A stretch of 64,000 nucleotides of DNA, from NCBI RefSeq assembly GCF_900174585.1, contig NZ_FWPT01000011.1, forward strand, positions 124,001 to 188,000, in the 5' to 3' direction. The notes under the pieces were generated by a model. The model searched no databases, was not told where the DNA came from, and saw only the letters and a program-made list of their open reading frames with translations. The DNA is from Parendozoicomonas haliclonae (GTDB taxonomy: Bacteria; Pseudomonadota; Gammaproteobacteria; Pseudomonadales; Endozoicomonadaceae). The position numbers and the translations under genes were made by a program. Shown here one piece after another: positions 44,621 through 54,634 of this stretch. How positions within the stretch are numbered: position 1 is the first letter of the stretch; each line of letters opens with the position of its first letter.

Positions 44621-45193
44621 ATGGAGTGGATGAAGTTTGTCATTGAGCTGGTCGATAAGATCACCTGGCCGACCGTTATCGTTCTTAGCCTTGTGATTCT
44701 AAGGCATCCGATTTCCACCCTGGTTCCACTTGCCCGCAAGCTGAAGTACAAAGACTTTGAGATGGAGTTTGGTCAGGAGCTCAAGGTTGTCAGCAAAAAG
44801 GCCGCTGGTGCTTTCCCAGAGCTTAAGCATGATAAGCGCAGCCTTTTGATTGCGTCTGCCGAGAATATGCCGAACGCAACAATCCTTGAGGCGTGGCGAG
44901 TTGTTGATGAAAAAGCCGAGGCTCTTATCGCATCCACAGCGCCTGATATTGATCTTGAGAATACCGACAGCCGCTACAAGCTGATGGAAGAAACGCTGAT
45001 TGCCCACAAGCTGGTCGATACGAAAAAGGCCAAGCTTTTCTCTGAGCTGCGCCAACTGCGAAATAAGACAGCTCACGCAGCAGGGCATCAGGCAGGTAAA
45101 GCCGAAGCCATTATGTATGTCGAACTCTGCTTTACCCTCAGCGCTCACCTGCAGCGTATTACTGAGAAATCCTCCCAGCCTGCACATATCTGA
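44621..45193 (+). CDS. Membrane-anchored protein with HEPN-like Rx4H motif
   Basis: A 190-residue protein I cannot name. Residues ~14-35 form one membrane helix (ITWPTVIVLSLVILRHPI). A basic segment RKLKYKDFEMEFG follows, then a helical cytoplasmic domain. Near the C-terminus LFSELRQLRNKTAHAAG carries R147-N-K-T-A-H152, the Rx4H pattern of HEPN-fold proteins and of DUF4145-like domains. HEPN proteins are often RNases in stress or defence systems, but no nucleotidyltransferase partner is adjacent. It starts 41 bp after the pyroglutamyl-peptidase-like gene on the same strand. Confidence 0.55.
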   Translation: MEWMKFVIELVDKITWPTVIVLSLVILRHPISTLVPLARKLKYKDFEMEFGQELKVVSKKAAGAFPELKHDKRSLLIASAENMPNATILEAWRVVDEKAEALIASTAPDIDLENTDSRYKLMEETLIAHKLVDTKKAKLFSELRQLRNKTAHAAGHQAGKAEAIMYVELCFTLSAHLQRITEKSSQPAHI

Positions 45194-45333
45194 TATGACT
45201 CTTGGCGCCGCAGCTTTTATAATAAGGAGAACTTTCTTTTTCTAACCGCTGCGGTCATCTCAAAATCCACTCAAGCTGCGCTAAAAACTGTTGTCGGCTT
45301 GAGCTTTGTTATATCTGCAGCCTGAGTATTTAA

Positions 45334-45957
<624 letters not shown>

Positions 45958-46228
45958 GTCTTGCTATAAATAAAGGCAGCCTTGAGTCACTTTCCACTGC
46001 AATTTCCGCACAGAAGGCACGGAAAATGACTCAAACCGCTTACAAACCCGACCTTGTCAAAATTGCCAATCTTTCAGTAAACTGGCAGTTTCGGATTCCT
46101 GCGGGTTTCAGCCGGAATTGGCTTAAAATCAGCATACAATTGATTAATAAATTGAAAGTGGTGCTGAGCCCTTGACCTGGGCAGCCTCCGGAATCAAATT
46201 AAACCCATAGAAAAGAGTGGAGCACACC

Positions 46229-46480
46229 GTGGCGCGAGTAACAGTTGAAGATTGCCTGGAGCACGTAGACAACCGTTTTGAACTGGTTATGGCAGCCAGC
46301 AAGCGGGCTCGTCAGCTCACTATCGGCGGTAAAGACCCAAAAGTTGCCTGGGAAAATGACAAGCCGACCGTTGTTGCCCTGCGTGAAATCGCTGAAGGTA
46401 AAATCGATCCTAAGCAGATCGATCGTGAAGACCAGGAAGATGACGATGCAGGCCTGCTGCTGGCCGGCTTTGAAGGCTAA
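46229..46480 (+). CDS. rpoZ: DNA-directed RNA polymerase omega subunit
   Basis: An 83-residue protein starting with GTG and reading [19 protein letters not shown], then [13 protein letters not shown] and [16 protein letters not shown], all standard omega motifs. GGAG (46219-46222) lies 6 nt before GTG 46229, so the upstream GTG at 46217 is not the start. Omega assists polymerase assembly and forms part of a ppGpp site. It precedes spoT. Confidence 0.95.
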   Translation: MARVTVEDCLEHVDNRFELVMAASKRARQLTIGGKDPKVAWENDKPTVVALREIAEGKIDPKQIDREDQEDDDAGLLLAGFEG

Positions 46481-46603
46481 GAATTAGCTCTTTCACTAGC
46501 AACGTCTGAATCGGGCTTATCAATGCGTCACTGGCAATACCCGTTTTTTACTCTGTTTAAAAAGCTCAGGAAGCTGTAATCACCTGACAAGGAGGAGCGG
46601 GTA

Positions 46604-48727
46604 TTGTCGACCATTAATGACCTCGCCTGGCGGCTGAAAGCCTATCTTAATGAAGACCAGATCAATCAGGTCCGAAGGGCTTATTATTACGCCGAACAGG
46701 CTCACGACGGCCAGATGCGCCGTTCCGGCGAGCCTTATATAACCCATCCCCTTGCCGTCGCCGGCATTCTCGCAGATATGCATATGGACCATCAGGCTCT
46801 GATGGCTGCCATGCTGCATGATGTGATTGAAGATACAGGCATTCCCAAAAGCGCCCTGCAAAAGCAGTTTGGCGAAACCGTTGCCGAGATTGTCGATGGG
46901 GTCAGTAAGCTAACTCACGTCGAGTACGAAGACAAAACCCTCGCCCAAGCTGATAACTTCCAGAAGATGGCTCTCGCCATGGCGCGGGATATCCGGGTTA
47001 TTCTGGTTAAGCTGGCCGACCGCCTGCACAACCTGCGCACCCTTGGCGTTATGCGGCCAGAAAAGCGCCGGCGTATTGCTCAGGAAACCCTCGATATCTA
47101 TACCCCGCTGGCCCAGCGTCTGGGTATGCACAATATTCGCATCGAGATGGAAGACCTTTGCTTCCATGCCATGCATCCGATGCGTTCCAGCATGCTTAAC
47201 AAGGCCGTACGCAAGGCCCGTGGTAACCGCCGCGAAATTGTTAGCAGCGTTGTTGAGAGCATTAACAACCGGCTGGAAACCGAAGGCCTGAAAGGCCGGG
47301 TGATGGGCCGGGAAAAGCACCTGTTCAGCATCTACTCCAAAATGAAGGATCAGAGTAAATCCTTCAGCGAGATTATGGATGTCTACGGTGTGCGCATCAT
47401 CGTTGAGAATGTGGATTGCTGTTATCGCACCCTGGGGTTGGTGCATAACCTGTTCAAACCCATTCCCGGCCGCTTTAAAGATTACATCGCTATTCCCAAG
47501 GCCAATGGCTATCAGTCTCTACACACAACCTTGTTTGGCCTGCACGGGATTCCGGTAGAAATCCAGATCCGTACCCAGCAGATGGAAGATATGGCCAACA
47601 ACGGTATTGCCGCCCACTGGCTGTATAAATCTGGCGATGAGGCTCTGATCGGTAGCCGGTCACGCACACACTCCTGGCTGCAGAACCTGCTTGAGCTGCA
47701 GCAAACCGCGGGTAACTCTCTCGAATTTATCGAGAACGTGAAGGTCGATCTGTTCCCGGATGAGGTTTACGTCTTCACGCCTCGCGGAGATATTCTTGAA
47801 CTGCCGCGCGGAGCCACACCGGTCGATTTCGCCTATGCCGTTCATACCGACATCGGCAACACCTGCGTCGCCTGCCGCATTGATCGCAAACTGGCTTCAC
47901 TGAGCCAGCCACTGAACAGTGGTGAAACCGTTGAAGTTATTACCGCACCGGGCGCTCGTCCTAATGCGGCGTGGCTCAATTACGTTATCACCAGTAAAGC
48001 GCGCTCTACGATTCGCCACTTCCTGAAGAATCAGCGTCAGGCAGAATCCGTTGCCCTTGGTCGTCGCCTGCTTAACAAGGTTCTTATCAGCCTTGGCAGC
48101 AGTCTCGATACCATTTCCAGCAATAGCCTGGATGCCGTATTGGCGCACTCCGGTTATGTACAGCTGGATGAGCTGCTGGAAGATATCGGCCTCGGCAATC
48201 GCATGGCTTATGTTATTGCCCGCCGCCTGATGGATATTCAGCTGATGGAACCGGATCAGCTGGACTCTACACCAGAGAAACCTCTGACCATCAAAGGCAC
48301 AGAGGGCATGATCATCAGCTTTGCCCGCTGCTGCTACCCAATCCCGGGTGATCTGATTGTTGGTCATGTAAGCTCCGGCCGCGGTCTGGTTATCCACAAC
48401 CAGAACTGCTCGAACATCTCTGAAATCCGCCACAGCCCGGAAAAGATTCTGGAAGTGGATTGGGACAAGAACGTTCAGGGAGAATTCCTGGTCGAGCTGA
48501 ACCTGACTGTGGACCAGAAGAAAGGCATGATTGCCGCGCTGGCTACCGCCATGTCGGCCGCAGGCGCCAATATCGACAAGATCGCAGTTGATGAACATGG
48601 CACACACCAGAGCAAGGCTGTGGTGCAAATGCGTGTTCGCAACCGAGTGCATTTGGCAGACGTTATCCGTCGCCTGCGGGTTGTTAAGGGCGTATACAAC
48701 ATCTCCCGCGATAAAAAAGAGAGCTAA
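46604..48727 (+). CDS. spoT: Bifunctional (p)ppGpp synthetase/hydrolase SpoT
   Basis: A 707-residue alarmone enzyme. It has an N-terminal HD hydrolase domain (HPLAVAGILADM, LHDVIEDTG), a synthetase domain (YSKMKDQSKSFSEIMDVYGVRII region, YIAIPKANGYQSLHT), a TGS domain (VFTPRGDILELPRGATPVDFAY) and a C-terminal zinc-finger/ACT region (RCCYPIPGD, then ACT from ~630). The start is a TTG at 46604, backed by a strong GGAGGAG site 6 nt upstream, so weak initiation is offset by a strong site. A hairpin at 48784-48809 ends the unit before ridA. Confidence 0.96.
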   Translation: MSTINDLAWRLKAYLNEDQINQVRRAYYYAEQAHDGQMRRSGEPYITHPLAVAGILADMHMDHQALMAAMLHDVIEDTGIPKSALQKQFGETVAEIVDGVSKLTHVEYEDKTLAQADNFQKMALAMARDIRVILVKLADRLHNLRTLGVMRPEKRRRIAQETLDIYTPLAQRLGMHNIRIEMEDLCFHAMHPMRSSMLNKAVRKARGNRREIVSSVVESINNRLETEGLKGRVMGREKHLFSIYSKMKDQSKSFSEIMDVYGVRIIVENVDCCYRTLGLVHNLFKPIPGRFKDYIAIPKANGYQSLHTTLFGLHGIPVEIQIRTQQMEDMANNGIAAHWLYKSGDEALIGSRSRTHSWLQNLLELQQTAGNSLEFIENVKVDLFPDEVYVFTPRGDILELPRGATPVDFAYAVHTDIGNTCVACRIDRKLASLSQPLNSGETVEVITAPGARPNAAWLNYVITSKARSTIRHFLKNQRQAESVALGRRLLNKVLISLGSSLDTISSNSLDAVLAHSGYVQLDELLEDIGLGNRMAYVIARRLMDIQLMEPDQLDSTPEKPLTIKGTEGMIISFARCCYPIPGDLIVGHVSSGRGLVIHNQNCSNISEIRHSPEKILEVDWDKNVQGEFLVELNLTVDQKKGMIAALATAMSAAGANIDKIAVDEHGTHQSKAVVQMRVRNRVHLADVIRRLRVVKGVYNISRDKKES

Positions 48728-48783
48728 TCGGGCGATAGCATACTGCCTAAATCTAGCTGATCACTTATCCTTCAAAGCCGATA

Positions 48784-48809
48784 GAAAACTGCAACAGTTT
48801 GCAGTTTTC
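48784..48809 (+). terminator. Terminator after spoT
   Basis: Perfect 11-bp inverted repeat (GAAAACTGCAA / TTGCAGTTTTC) with a 4-nt loop, 56 bp after the spoT stop. The right arm ends in TTTTC. Confidence 0.65.
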
Positions 48810-48882
48810 ATGCTCTGGACGATCGTTATGGAACCTGCCATGCTGGCATGTCTTGCGAATATACGGTGATAAGTGTCTAACA

Positions 48883-49272
48883 ATGAGTAATAAACAGATT
48901 ATCCATACCAGCAATGCACCCGCGGCCATCGGCACCTATTCTCAGGCCGTTAAAGTTGGTAAAACCGTTTATGTGTCTGGCCAGATTCCTCTGGTTCCAG
49001 AGACCATGGAAATCGTTGAAGGTGATTTCAAGGCCAAGGCCTGCCAGTGCTTTGAAAACCTGAAAGCCATTGCCGAAGCCTCTGGCGGTTCTCTGGAAGA
49101 TGCCGTGAAGATCAACATCTCCATGACTGACTTGAGCAACTTCCCACTGGTTAACGAAGCGATGGCTCAGTACTTCAAAGAGCCATACCCTGCTCGGGCC
49201 GCTGTAGGCGTGAAAGAACTGCCAAAGGGCGTTCCGGTTGAGATCGAGGCCATCCTTTACCTGAAAGGCTGA
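48883..49272 (+). CDS. ridA: Reactive intermediate/imine deaminase RidA
   Basis: A 129-residue trimeric protein of the YjgF/RidA family that hydrolyses 2-aminoacrylate and related imines. Seen: APAAIGTYSQAVKVG, VYVSGQIPL, the active-site arginine segment YPARAAVGVKELP, and VPVEIEAILY. ATG 48883 is the family start; the in-frame extension upstream is not homologous. The spoT-ridA-recG neighbourhood is conserved. Confidence 0.95.
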   Translation: MSNKQIIHTSNAPAAIGTYSQAVKVGKTVYVSGQIPLVPETMEIVEGDFKAKACQCFENLKAIAEASGGSLEDAVKINISMTDLSNFPLVNEAMAQYFKEPYPARAAVGVKELPKGVPVEIEAILYLKG

Positions 49273-49304
49273 TGACCTCGTAGAGAAAAGAGTTAACCGC
49301 TACC

Positions 49305-49988
49305 TCAAACCATCTGGTGGCGGTTAAACAAACGATCAAGCAGCTTGAAGAACAGCATAAACAGCCAGCTGATAAGCAGATACAACACACCCGCAGCAAT
49401 ATAAATCTCTTCCGGCGTATAGGTTCTGGCAATAATGGTTCGCGCCATACCAGTCAGATCCAGCAAAGTAATCGTACTGGCCAGCGCACTGCCCTTCAGC
49501 ATCAAAATCACTTCGTTACCGTAAGCCGGCATCATAATGCCGAAAGCCCTGGGCAGAAGGATTCTGCGATACATGGTTGGCTTGGTCATACCCATCACAC
49601 GACAGGCTTCCACTTCCCCACGGGGTATCGCCTGCAGCGCTCCACGAAGAATCTCAGCGACATAAGCAGCCGTGTGTAAACCCAGTACGATAATCGCACA
49701 CCAGTAAGGCTCACGGAGGTAAGGCCAGAGCGCGCTTTCACGCACAATCTCAAACTGGGACAGACCGTAGTAGAACAGGAAGATCTGGATCAACAGCGGC
49801 GTGCCACGGAAGAAGAAAATATACAGCCGTGGCAGACCATTCCAGGCAAGGCTTTCCGACACTCTGGCCAGCGCCATGGGTATAGCCAGAATCAAACCAA
49901 GAATACTGGAGAGGATAACCAGCTTCAGGGTCATCCAGGAACCTTCCAGCAGGCGCGGGTAATACTCGGCAATAACAGACCAATCCAT
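49305..49988 (-). CDS. Polar/basic amino acid ABC transporter permease (HisM/AotM-like)
   Basis: A 227-residue inner-membrane permease with five helices. The EAA loop reads GEVEACRVMGMTKPTMYRRILLPRA. It pairs with the HisQ-like permease encoded 2 bp upstream. Together with a binding protein and ATPase in the same operon they form a type I importer of the histidine/lysine/arginine/ornithine class. Last gene of the operon, convergent with ridA. Confidence 0.88.
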   Translation of the reverse strand: MDWSVIAEYYPRLLEGSWMTLKLVILSSILGLILAIPMALARVSESLAWNGLPRLYIFFFRGTPLLIQIFLFYYGLSQFEIVRESALWPYLREPYWCAIIVLGLHTAAYVAEILRGALQAIPRGEVEACRVMGMTKPTMYRRILLPRAFGIMMPAYGNEVILMLKGSALASTITLLDLTGMARTIIARTYTPEEIYIAAGVLYLLISWLFMLFFKLLDRLFNRHQMV

Positions 49989-49990
49989 CT

Positions 49991-50731
49991 TTACGCCCCC
50001 CCAGCAGCTTTCATGGTACGGGCAACAGGTCGCTCATGTCGGCGGGATCTGTTCTCGAAATAACGCAGGATCAAGGTGGTGACCACCGTCAGGCTCAAAT
50101 ACATAACCGCTGCCGTAAAGTACCAGGTAAAGGGTTCACGGGTTGCCGTAACCACCATCTGGGTTTTACGGGTCAGTTCTTCGAGGCCAATAACGGAAAT
50201 CAGAGCTGTGTCTTTCATCAATACCAGAATCAGGTTGCCAAGCCCTGGCAAAGCAATACGCCAAACCTGTGGCAGCTGAATACGGAAGAAGATGCGCAGC
50301 TTACTCATGCCCAGAGCTGAAGCAGCTTCTTTCTGGCCAGGATGAACCGCAAGAAATGCGCCCCGGAAAACCTCTGTCGCATAACCGCCAAAGGTCAGGC
50401 CCAGAGCAATCACACCGGCAATAAACGGGCTGAGTTCAATATATTCGTTGTAGCCAAACCAGGAGGCTATCGTCATCAACAGTCGGGTTGAGCCAAAGTA
50501 AATCAGAAAAATAATCAGCAGTTCAGGAATGCCACGAATAAACCCGACATAAGCATCACCGGCATATTTAGCCGGCTTAAATTTCGACATTCTGGCAGAA
50601 GCGCCCAGCAGGCCCAGACAGATGCCTACAAATGTTGCGGCAAGGGTCACCTTTACGGTCATGACCGTACCGGCAAGCAACTGCCCGGTAAAGCCCTCGA
50701 ACAGGCCATCGGCTATAACTTCAGATATCAA
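49991..50731 (-). CDS. Polar/basic amino acid ABC transporter permease (HisQ/AotQ-like)
   Basis: A 246-residue permease with five to six helices; FIRGIPELLIIFLIYFG and the EAA loop GQKEAASALGMSKLRIFFRIQLP identify it as HisQ/AotQ type. It is separated from the binding-protein gene upstream by a perfect hairpin (50758-50786), so the permeases should be made in smaller amount. Confidence 0.88.
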   Translation of the reverse strand: MISEVIADGLFEGFTGQLLAGTVMTVKVTLAATFVGICLGLLGASARMSKFKPAKYAGDAYVGFIRGIPELLIIFLIYFGSTRLLMTIASWFGYNEYIELSPFIAGVIALGLTFGGYATEVFRGAFLAVHPGQKEAASALGMSKLRIFFRIQLPQVWRIALPGLGNLILVLMKDTALISVIGLEELTRKTQMVVTATREPFTWYFTAAVMYLSLTVVTTLILRYFENRSRRHERPVARTMKAAGGA

Positions 50732-50757
50732 AACGGATTACCCTATTCTTATTGTTA

Positions 50758-50786
50758 TACGGCACAGGCTGTATGCCTGTGCCGTA
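50758..50786 (-). terminator. Intercistronic hairpin between binding protein and permease genes
   Basis: Perfect 12-bp inverted repeat (TACGGCACAGGC / GCCTGTGCCGTA) with a 5-nt loop, 8 bp beyond the binding protein stop. On the minus strand no U-run follows, as in the REP-like stabilisers of other histidine-type operons. Confidence 0.65.
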
Positions 50787-50794
50787 ACGCACGC

Positions 50795-51544
50795 TTAGTA
50801 GATAGAGAACGGGAAGTACTTGGCGTTGATCTTCTCGTAGGTACCGTCGGCACGAATCTCTTTCAGAGCCTGATTGAACTTCTCTTTCAGCTCATCTTTC
50901 TTACGGATAGCGATACCGATCTTGTCGTTCTTGGCAAAGGCTTCGCCCTTGAACTCAAAACCCTTGCCGTTATCGCCATTCAGCCAGTCGTAGGCAGGCA
51001 GTTCATCAGCAATGGCACCGTCCAGACGACCGGCCTGCAGATCCAGGTAAACCGCTTCCTGAGTGTCGTACAGTTTGATGTCTACGACGTCAGCCAGATT
51101 GTCTTCCAGATACATGCCACCAACGGTGGAGCGCTGAGCACCAATCACCTTGCCTTTCAGGCCGACTTTGCTGGTATCCAGCTCTTTGCCTTCAGGCCCC
51201 ATGAAACGCAGACCACCGGAGTAATAGTGATCAGTGAAATCGACCTGCCTCAGACGCTCTTCAGTGATAGACATACTGGCAACGATTGCATCGAACTTGC
51301 GAACTTTCAGGGCCGGAATCATGCCATCCCAGTCCTGACCAACAATCTCACACTCAACCTTCATCTTGGCACACAGTGCGTTGGCGATATCGACGTCAAA
51401 GCCAGCCAGCTGGCCCTGCTCATTTACAAAGTTGAAAGGAGCCCACGCGCCTTCGGTCGCAATTTTGATCTTGTCGGCAGCCATGGCAAAAGTGCTTGCC
51501 GCCATACCGATTGCCAGAGCACCTGCTTTTACCCAGTGGTTCAT
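50795..51544 (-). CDS. Amino acid ABC transporter substrate-binding protein (HisJ/ArgT/AotJ-like)
   Basis: A 249-residue periplasmic binding protein; signal peptide residues 1-22 (STFAMA). It reads IKIATEGAWAPFNF, FDVDIANALC, DAIVASMSITEERLRQVDFTDHYY and GAQRSTVGGMYLED, the class 3 binding protein signature for basic amino acids. The residue set (SMSIT, ER segment) fits lysine/arginine/ornithine/histidine binding; the exact ligand is inferred. It lies between the ATPase gene (45 bp) and the permease genes. Confidence 0.88.
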   Translation of the reverse strand: MNHWVKAGALAIGMAASTFAMAADKIKIATEGAWAPFNFVNEQGQLAGFDVDIANALCAKMKVECEIVGQDWDGMIPALKVRKFDAIVASMSITEERLRQVDFTDHYYSGGLRFMGPEGKELDTSKVGLKGKVIGAQRSTVGGMYLEDNLADVVDIKLYDTQEAVYLDLQAGRLDGAIADELPAYDWLNGDNGKGFEFKGEAFAKNDKIGIAIRKKDELKEKFNQALKEIRADGTYEKINAKYFPFSIY

Positions 51545-51589
51545 ACAGCTCGTCCTTTTTTACTTCTTCTGTTGTGTGTTCTTATGTTT

Positions 51590-52366
51590 TTACACGGCCG
51601 TAGCCAGGAATTCCCGACAGCGGGTGGACTCTGCAGATTCAAAGACCTGTTCAGGTGTGCCGTCTTCTTCAACACGGCCCTGATGCAGGAAGATGATCCG
51701 GTCAGAGACTTCCCGGGCAAACTTCATTTCGTGCGTCACAATCAACATAGTGCGGCCTTCCTCAGCAAGACCGCGCATAACACCCAGCACTTCACCCACC
51801 AGCTCAGGATCGAGAGCGGAGGTTGGCTCATCAAACAGCAGAACCTGAGGCTCCATTGCCAAAGCACGGGCAATAGCGACACGCTGCTGCTGACCACCAG
51901 AAAGTTGGGAAGGGTAATAGTGAGCACGATCGGAAAGCCCGACCTTCTCTAGCAGTGATTCCGCCAGCTCGCGAACTTCACGTTTGGAGCGGCCAAGCAC
52001 ATGAACAGGAGCCTCGATCACATTCTCAAGAATGGTCATATGGGGCCAGAGATTAAAATTCTGGAATACAAACCCCAACCGGGAACGAATCCGTGCCAGC
52101 TGCTTTTCATCGGCAGCTTCCAGTGATCCATCAGCGCGCTTTTTCAGTGTTAATGCTTCACCATTGACACTGATGCTGCCCTGACAGGGATTCTCAAGAA
52201 GGTTGATACAACGAAGAAAGGTACTTTTACCGGAACCACTCGAACCAATGATCGAGATGACATCACCGTCATGGGCCGTCAGGGAGATACCTTTTAATAC
52301 CTCAAGGTCTCCATAACGTTTGTGGATATCTGTCAGTTCCAGTGCGACAGGTGTCTGGTACATCAA
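51590..52366 (-). CDS. Amino acid ABC transporter ATP-binding protein (HisP/AotP-like)
   Basis: A 258-residue ATPase: Walker [11 protein letters not shown]-loop [12 protein letters not shown], signature LSGGQQQR, Walker [15 protein letters not shown], switch VTHEM. The insertion after the first strands ([23 protein letters not shown]) is typical of HisP. First gene of the importer operon ATPase, binding protein, two permeases; the 207 bp upstream should hold the promoter. Confidence 0.9.
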   Translation of the reverse strand: MMYQTPVALELTDIHKRYGDLEVLKGISLTAHDGDVISIIGSSGSGKSTFLRCINLLENPCQGSISVNGEALTLKKRADGSLEAADEKQLARIRSRLGFVFQNFNLWPHMTILENVIEAPVHVLGRSKREVRELAESLLEKVGLSDRAHYYPSQLSGGQQQRVAIARALAMEPQVLLFDEPTSALDPELVGEVLGVMRGLAEEGRTMLIVTHEMKFAREVSDRIIFLHQGRVEEDGTPEQVFESAESTRCREFLATAV

Positions 52367-52573
52367 ACCCCCAGTGACGTTTTAATTATTATTTTTTGAA
52401 GAATGCGGTACCTATTGCTCAAAAACCGACCGCATTTCCCACCTATAGCTTATTTTCTATTTGCTCTAGTGACGTAACTTACCCCGAGAAGGGTCAGTGT
52501 TCCAGAGAAAAATGTTTCACTTTGTTGCCGGAATGACAGAGTTTTGCGGTTGAATCAGAAGCAGCTAACTGCT

Positions 52574-53467
52574 TCAAATATCCCCCAGGATCGTCTTGTA
52601 ACCCTCGCGATAGGAGGGATAGAGAAAGTCATATCCGCTTTCTATAACCCGCTGATTTCGGCAACGTTTGCTGCCTCTGGAACCACCGGGAATCTCGGAT
52701 TCAGGCTGTACATTTACCTGCTCTGCCAGCCACTGTGTGACATCACTTAACGGTGCCGGATCACAATCCACCCCCAGATAAAGGGGGTGAACACATTCAT
52801 TACTGAGATCCAGACTGATTAACTGTTCCAGGATTCCGGCACAGTCATCGGCATGAATACGATTACCAAACGCGACAGGTTCGCTGGCGTACACCTCTCC
52901 ACCCATCACTTTGCGCAGCATAAAATTACGACCCGGACCATAGATCCCGCCAAAGCGCACAACCGTTGCTGGCAGATCGCTGTTCAGCAAAAGTCCTTCC
53001 GCTTCCAGCATAATCTGGCCATTAAATGTTTGGGGATGAGTCTCTGAAAGCTCATCAATCCACTCACCATCACGCTGGTGATAAACCGCTGTGCTGGAAG
53101 TGAAGAAGGTTCGTCTCGGCGGGTGGGGATAGGCTTTTATCTTGGCAAGAACATGACCAAGGCCATCAACATAAGTTTTGCGATAACCTTCTTCACCCGA
53201 GCGTCCGGCAGCTGCTGCATATACGACATAATCAATATGCTCCGGCCACTCATCCCACTCTCCTGTAGCCAAATCCCCTTGAAGAGCTTTTACACCTTCA
53301 GGCAATGACTCGATTGAACGCCTCAGACCATAAACCGTATGCCCGGCCTCAAGTAGCCGTAAAGCCAATCTGCCACCCACATCACCACAACCGGCAATCA
53401 GTGTGACTGGATTAGTTTTGTCGCTTTGCTCTGCGCTTGTATCTGCTTTTGTAAGAGTTGCGTTCAT
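52574..53467 (-). CDS. NAD(P)-binding epimerase/dehydratase-like SDR protein (YeeZ-like)
   Basis: A 297-residue extended short-chain dehydrogenase-like protein. After a ~20-residue polar tail the Rossmann loop reads LIAGCGDVGGRLALRLLEAGH, then VVYAAAA and FTSSTAVYHQ. The usual YxxxK is altered: in this region the sequence gives GQIMLEAEGLL, so catalysis is uncertain, as in YeeZ homologues. RFGGIYGPGR and NRIHADDCAG follow. The substrate is unknown. It is divergent from oxyR with a 235-bp gap. Confidence 0.75.
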   Translation of the reverse strand: MNATLTKADTSAEQSDKTNPVTLIAGCGDVGGRLALRLLEAGHTVYGLRRSIESLPEGVKALQGDLATGEWDEWPEHIDYVVYAAAAGRSGEEGYRKTYVDGLGHVLAKIKAYPHPPRRTFFTSSTAVYHQRDGEWIDELSETHPQTFNGQIMLEAEGLLLNSDLPATVVRFGGIYGPGRNFMLRKVMGGEVYASEPVAFGNRIHADDCAGILEQLISLDLSNECVHPLYLGVDCDPAPLSDVTQWLAEQVNVQPESEIPGGSRGSKRCRNQRVIESGYDFLYPSYREGYKTILGDI

Positions 53468-53702
53468 AACAGCCCCGAACCTTCGATATTCAAAAACATT
53501 GATATCAGTCTCAGCTTTGCCGCCATTTTGGTTTATTATTCGCAGGCTAGTTAATAGAAAAAGTTAATTAACAGCAAGGGCATACCCGCTTCAGCAACAT
53601 AACCTGAGGCTGCGTGTCCCGCCACTGGAACGGCCACTGTATGGCACGAGTTGAGTCGCAGTCATCTGTTCCAACTGTTTAAATTTACAGTAATATGACC
53701 CG

Positions 53703-54626
53703 ATGACCCTTACAGAACTCAAGTACATCGTCGCTCTGGCACAGGAATGTCACTTTGGTAAAGCTGCGGAACGCTGCTTTGTTAGCCAGCCCACTCTCAG
53801 CGTGGGAGTCAAGAAGCTCGAGGATGAGCTCGGCGTTGCCATTTTTGAGCGCAGCAAGTCCGCCGTTCGCGTCACTCCGCTAGGCCACAAGGTTATAGAG
53901 CAGGCGCAGAAGGTTCTTGAGGAAGCTTCCGGCATCAAGGCGATTGCCAGCGAAGGTAAGGACCAGCTCTCCACTCCTCTGCGAATTGGCACTATCTACA
54001 CCATCGGGCCTTATCTGCTCCCGCATATGATTCCGCAACTCCGCAATATTGCGCCGGAGATGCCGCTGTATGTGGAAGAAAACTTCACGCACGTACTGCG
54101 CCAGCGTCTGCGTATCGGTGAGCTGGACGCGATCATTATCGCCCTACCGTTTACTGAAGCGGATGTGGTGACCAAGCCTCTCTACGATGAAGATTTCCGG
54201 GTATTGATGCCGGGCAACCACCCCTGGACCAAAAGAGAACAGATTCCGGTCAACGATTTGGCCAGCACTGATCTTTTACTGCTTGGTGAAGGTCACTGCT
54301 TCCGTGATCAGGTTCTTGAGGCCTGTCCGGCGCTCTCCAAAAAAGAGAGCAATAAAGAGCAAATTCATCAGACCACCATTGAAGCCACCTCTCTGGAAAC
54401 CATGCGTCATATGGTCGCTTCCGGTATGGGCGTGACCGTACTGCCACAATCTGCGATTGGCAGCGATAACCACTACTCCAAAGATCTGTTGGCAACTCGA
54501 CCTTTTGAACAACCAGCGCCAGGGCGAACCGTTGCTCTGGCATGGCGGGCCAGTTTCCCGCGCCTGAAAGCGATCGATGCACTCGAGAAAGCCATCCGGC
54601 AGTGCCCATTAACACCCTTTAAGTAA
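53703..54626 (+). CDS. oxyR: Hydrogen peroxide sensor OxyR (LysR family)
   Basis: A 307-residue LysR-type activator. The helix-turn-helix (LKYIVALAQECHFGKAAERCFVSQPTLS) fills residues ~5-32. The peroxide-sensing cysteines are at the same numbers as in E. coli, Cys199 in GEGHCFRDQ and Cys208 in EACPA. It activates antioxidant genes such as catalases and peroxiredoxins upon disulfide formation. recG starts 8 bp later on the same strand, the pseudomonad order. Confidence 0.96.
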   Translation: MTLTELKYIVALAQECHFGKAAERCFVSQPTLSVGVKKLEDELGVAIFERSKSAVRVTPLGHKVIEQAQKVLEEASGIKAIASEGKDQLSTPLRIGTIYTIGPYLLPHMIPQLRNIAPEMPLYVEENFTHVLRQRLRIGELDAIIIALPFTEADVVTKPLYDEDFRVLMPGNHPWTKREQIPVNDLASTDLLLLGEGHCFRDQVLEACPALSKKESNKEQIHQTTIEATSLETMRHMVASGMGVTVLPQSAIGSDNHYSKDLLATRPFEQPAPGRTVALAWRASFPRLKAIDALEKAIRQCPLTPFK

Positions 54627-54634
54627 TACCAGCG

